A stretch of 5,787 nucleotides of DNA, taken from Kiloniellales bacterium. Its GTDB lineage: Bacteria > Pseudomonadota > Alphaproteobacteria > Kiloniellales > JAKSDN01. This document shows, piece by piece, positions 5,165-5,787 of the stretch. Each line of letters opens with the position of its first letter. Within the stretch, counting starts at the first letter, position 1. Where the stretch lies: positions 1-5,787 of the forward strand of contig JAKSDN010000164.1 of the NCBI GenBank assembly GCA_022360075.1. Reading direction: 5' to 3'. Below the pieces are notes generated by a model. It was not told the origin of the DNA and did not search any database. It worked only from the letters and a program-made list of their open reading frames with translations. The translations under genes were made by a program, and so were the position numbers.

Positions 5165-5787
5165 ATGATCCGATCGGACTCCGCCCTTTCCCCAATGGAT
5201 GCCTTCGGGCACAAGCGATCCATGAACTCGGCGGACTCTCTGGAGAGCGAGGACTTCTTCGTCACCGCGGCGGGGCGCCGCCTGGCGGCGCGTTGGCTTC
5301 GCCCAGCCCGGCGGCCGGCGGCCGAGGGGCCCGTCCTGGTTTTTCTGCACGAGGGGCTGGGCTCGATCGCCCAGTGGCGCGATTTCCCCATTGCCCTCGT
5401 CGAGGCGACCGGCCTGCCGGCCCTGGTCTACGAGCGCTGGGGCTTCGGCCGCTCGGAGCCGCTGACCCTGCCGCGCCCGAGCGACTATTTACAGCGCGAA
5501 GCCGAGGAGGCCCTGCCCGAGGTTCTGGCCGCCTGCGGCATCGAGCGACCGGTCCTGATCGGCCATTCCGACGGCGGCTCGATCGCGCTGATCTACGCCG
5601 CCGCCTTCCCCGAGCGTCCGGCCGCATGCATCACCGAGGCGGCCCACGTCTTCGTCGAGGACGTGACCCTCCAGGGCATCCGGGATGCCGCCCGGGCCTG
5701 GGAGACCACGGATCTCCGCGAGCGCTTAGCGAAGTATCACGGCGCGGGGACCGAGCGCGTCTTCCGCGGCTGGACCGAGACCTGGCT
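5165..5787 (+). CDS. Alpha/beta hydrolase family protein, C-terminus cut by window edge
   Basis: An open frame of 207 complete codons reaches the right edge. It has alpha/beta-hydrolase fold marks: the strand and oxyanion-hole motif VLVFLHEGLGS at residues 57-67, WRDFP at 71-75, VYERWGFGRSE at 88-98, and the nucleophile elbow LIGHSDGGS at 131-139 with Ser135 as the expected nucleophile. The catalytic acid and histidine would lie beyond the edge, as the family usually runs about 260-280 residues. The start is unsure: ATGs at 5165, 5195 and 5222 are in frame and none has a clear Shine-Dalgarno. Similarity to known hydrolases begins only near residue 31, so the last is possible. It is divergent from the synthetase-liv operon and may share its control. 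It could be an ester, thioester or C-C bond hydrolase acting on the same compound class; the substrate is unknown. Confidence 0.88.
   Translation, partial: MIRSDSALSPMDAFGHKRSMNSADSLESEDFFVTAAGRRLAARWLRPARRPAAEGPVLVFLHEGLGSIAQWRDFPIALVEATGLPALVYERWGFGRSEPLTLPRPSDYLQREAEEALPEVLAACGIERPVLIGHSDGGSIALIYAAAFPERPAACITEAAHVFVEDVTLQGIRDAARAWETTDLRERLAKYHGAGTERVFRGWTETW

Noticed and set aside
5128..5627. Minus-strand frames opposite the hydrolase (5128-5391, 5150-5350 and 5262-5627)
   Set aside because: They are Arg/Pro/Gly/Ser-rich and lie antisense to an alpha/beta hydrolase with conserved motifs, so they are shadows.

Overview
The window looks like chromosomal DNA from a GC-rich alphaproteobacterium, most likely of the Rhodospirillales kind. 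The grounds are the strong G/C preference at third codon positions, the close resemblance of the encoded proteins to alphaproteobacterial families, and a dispersed palindrome with a core reading roughly CTCGGGCTTGACCCGAG that is typical of alphaproteobacterial intergenic DNA. The taxonomic placement is inference from composition and family resemblance, not from a search.

Four genes lie on the minus strand and read from right to left as one apparent operon. They are an AMP-forming acyl-CoA synthetase (2952-4907), an ABC ATPase of the LivG type (2147-2938), a LivH-type permease (1003-1896) and a LivM-type permease cut by the left edge (1-866). A fifth gene, an alpha/beta hydrolase, reads divergently on the plus strand from about 5165 and runs off the right edge. 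The 257-bp divergent gap (4908-5164) carries a possible minus-strand -10 box and two inverted repeats that could be operators.

The three transporter genes give both membrane subunits and one of the two ATPases of a branched-chain amino acid type (HAAT, LIV-I family) importer. The second ATPase (LivF) and the periplasmic binding protein (LivK) are not in the window and are expected beyond the left edge. The synthetase lies only 13 bp upstream of livG, so the operon probably couples uptake of an organic acid (fatty, aromatic or other carboxylate) to CoA activation in the cytoplasm. The carboxylate substrate is inferred from context. The sequence itself does not exclude a plain leucine/isoleucine/valine importer.

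The synthetase-livG junction is tight, but the two later junctions are each wide and filled with palindromic DNA. The livG-livH gap (250 bp) holds an alphaproteobacterial palindromic repeat pair. The livH-livM gap (136 bp) holds a perfect 28-bp inverted repeat inside a possible 36-codon reading frame with a good ribosome binding site. These intercistronic structures are the least explained part of the window. I see no CRISPR array, tRNA, rRNA, transposase or phage gene, and no convincing new multi-gene system.
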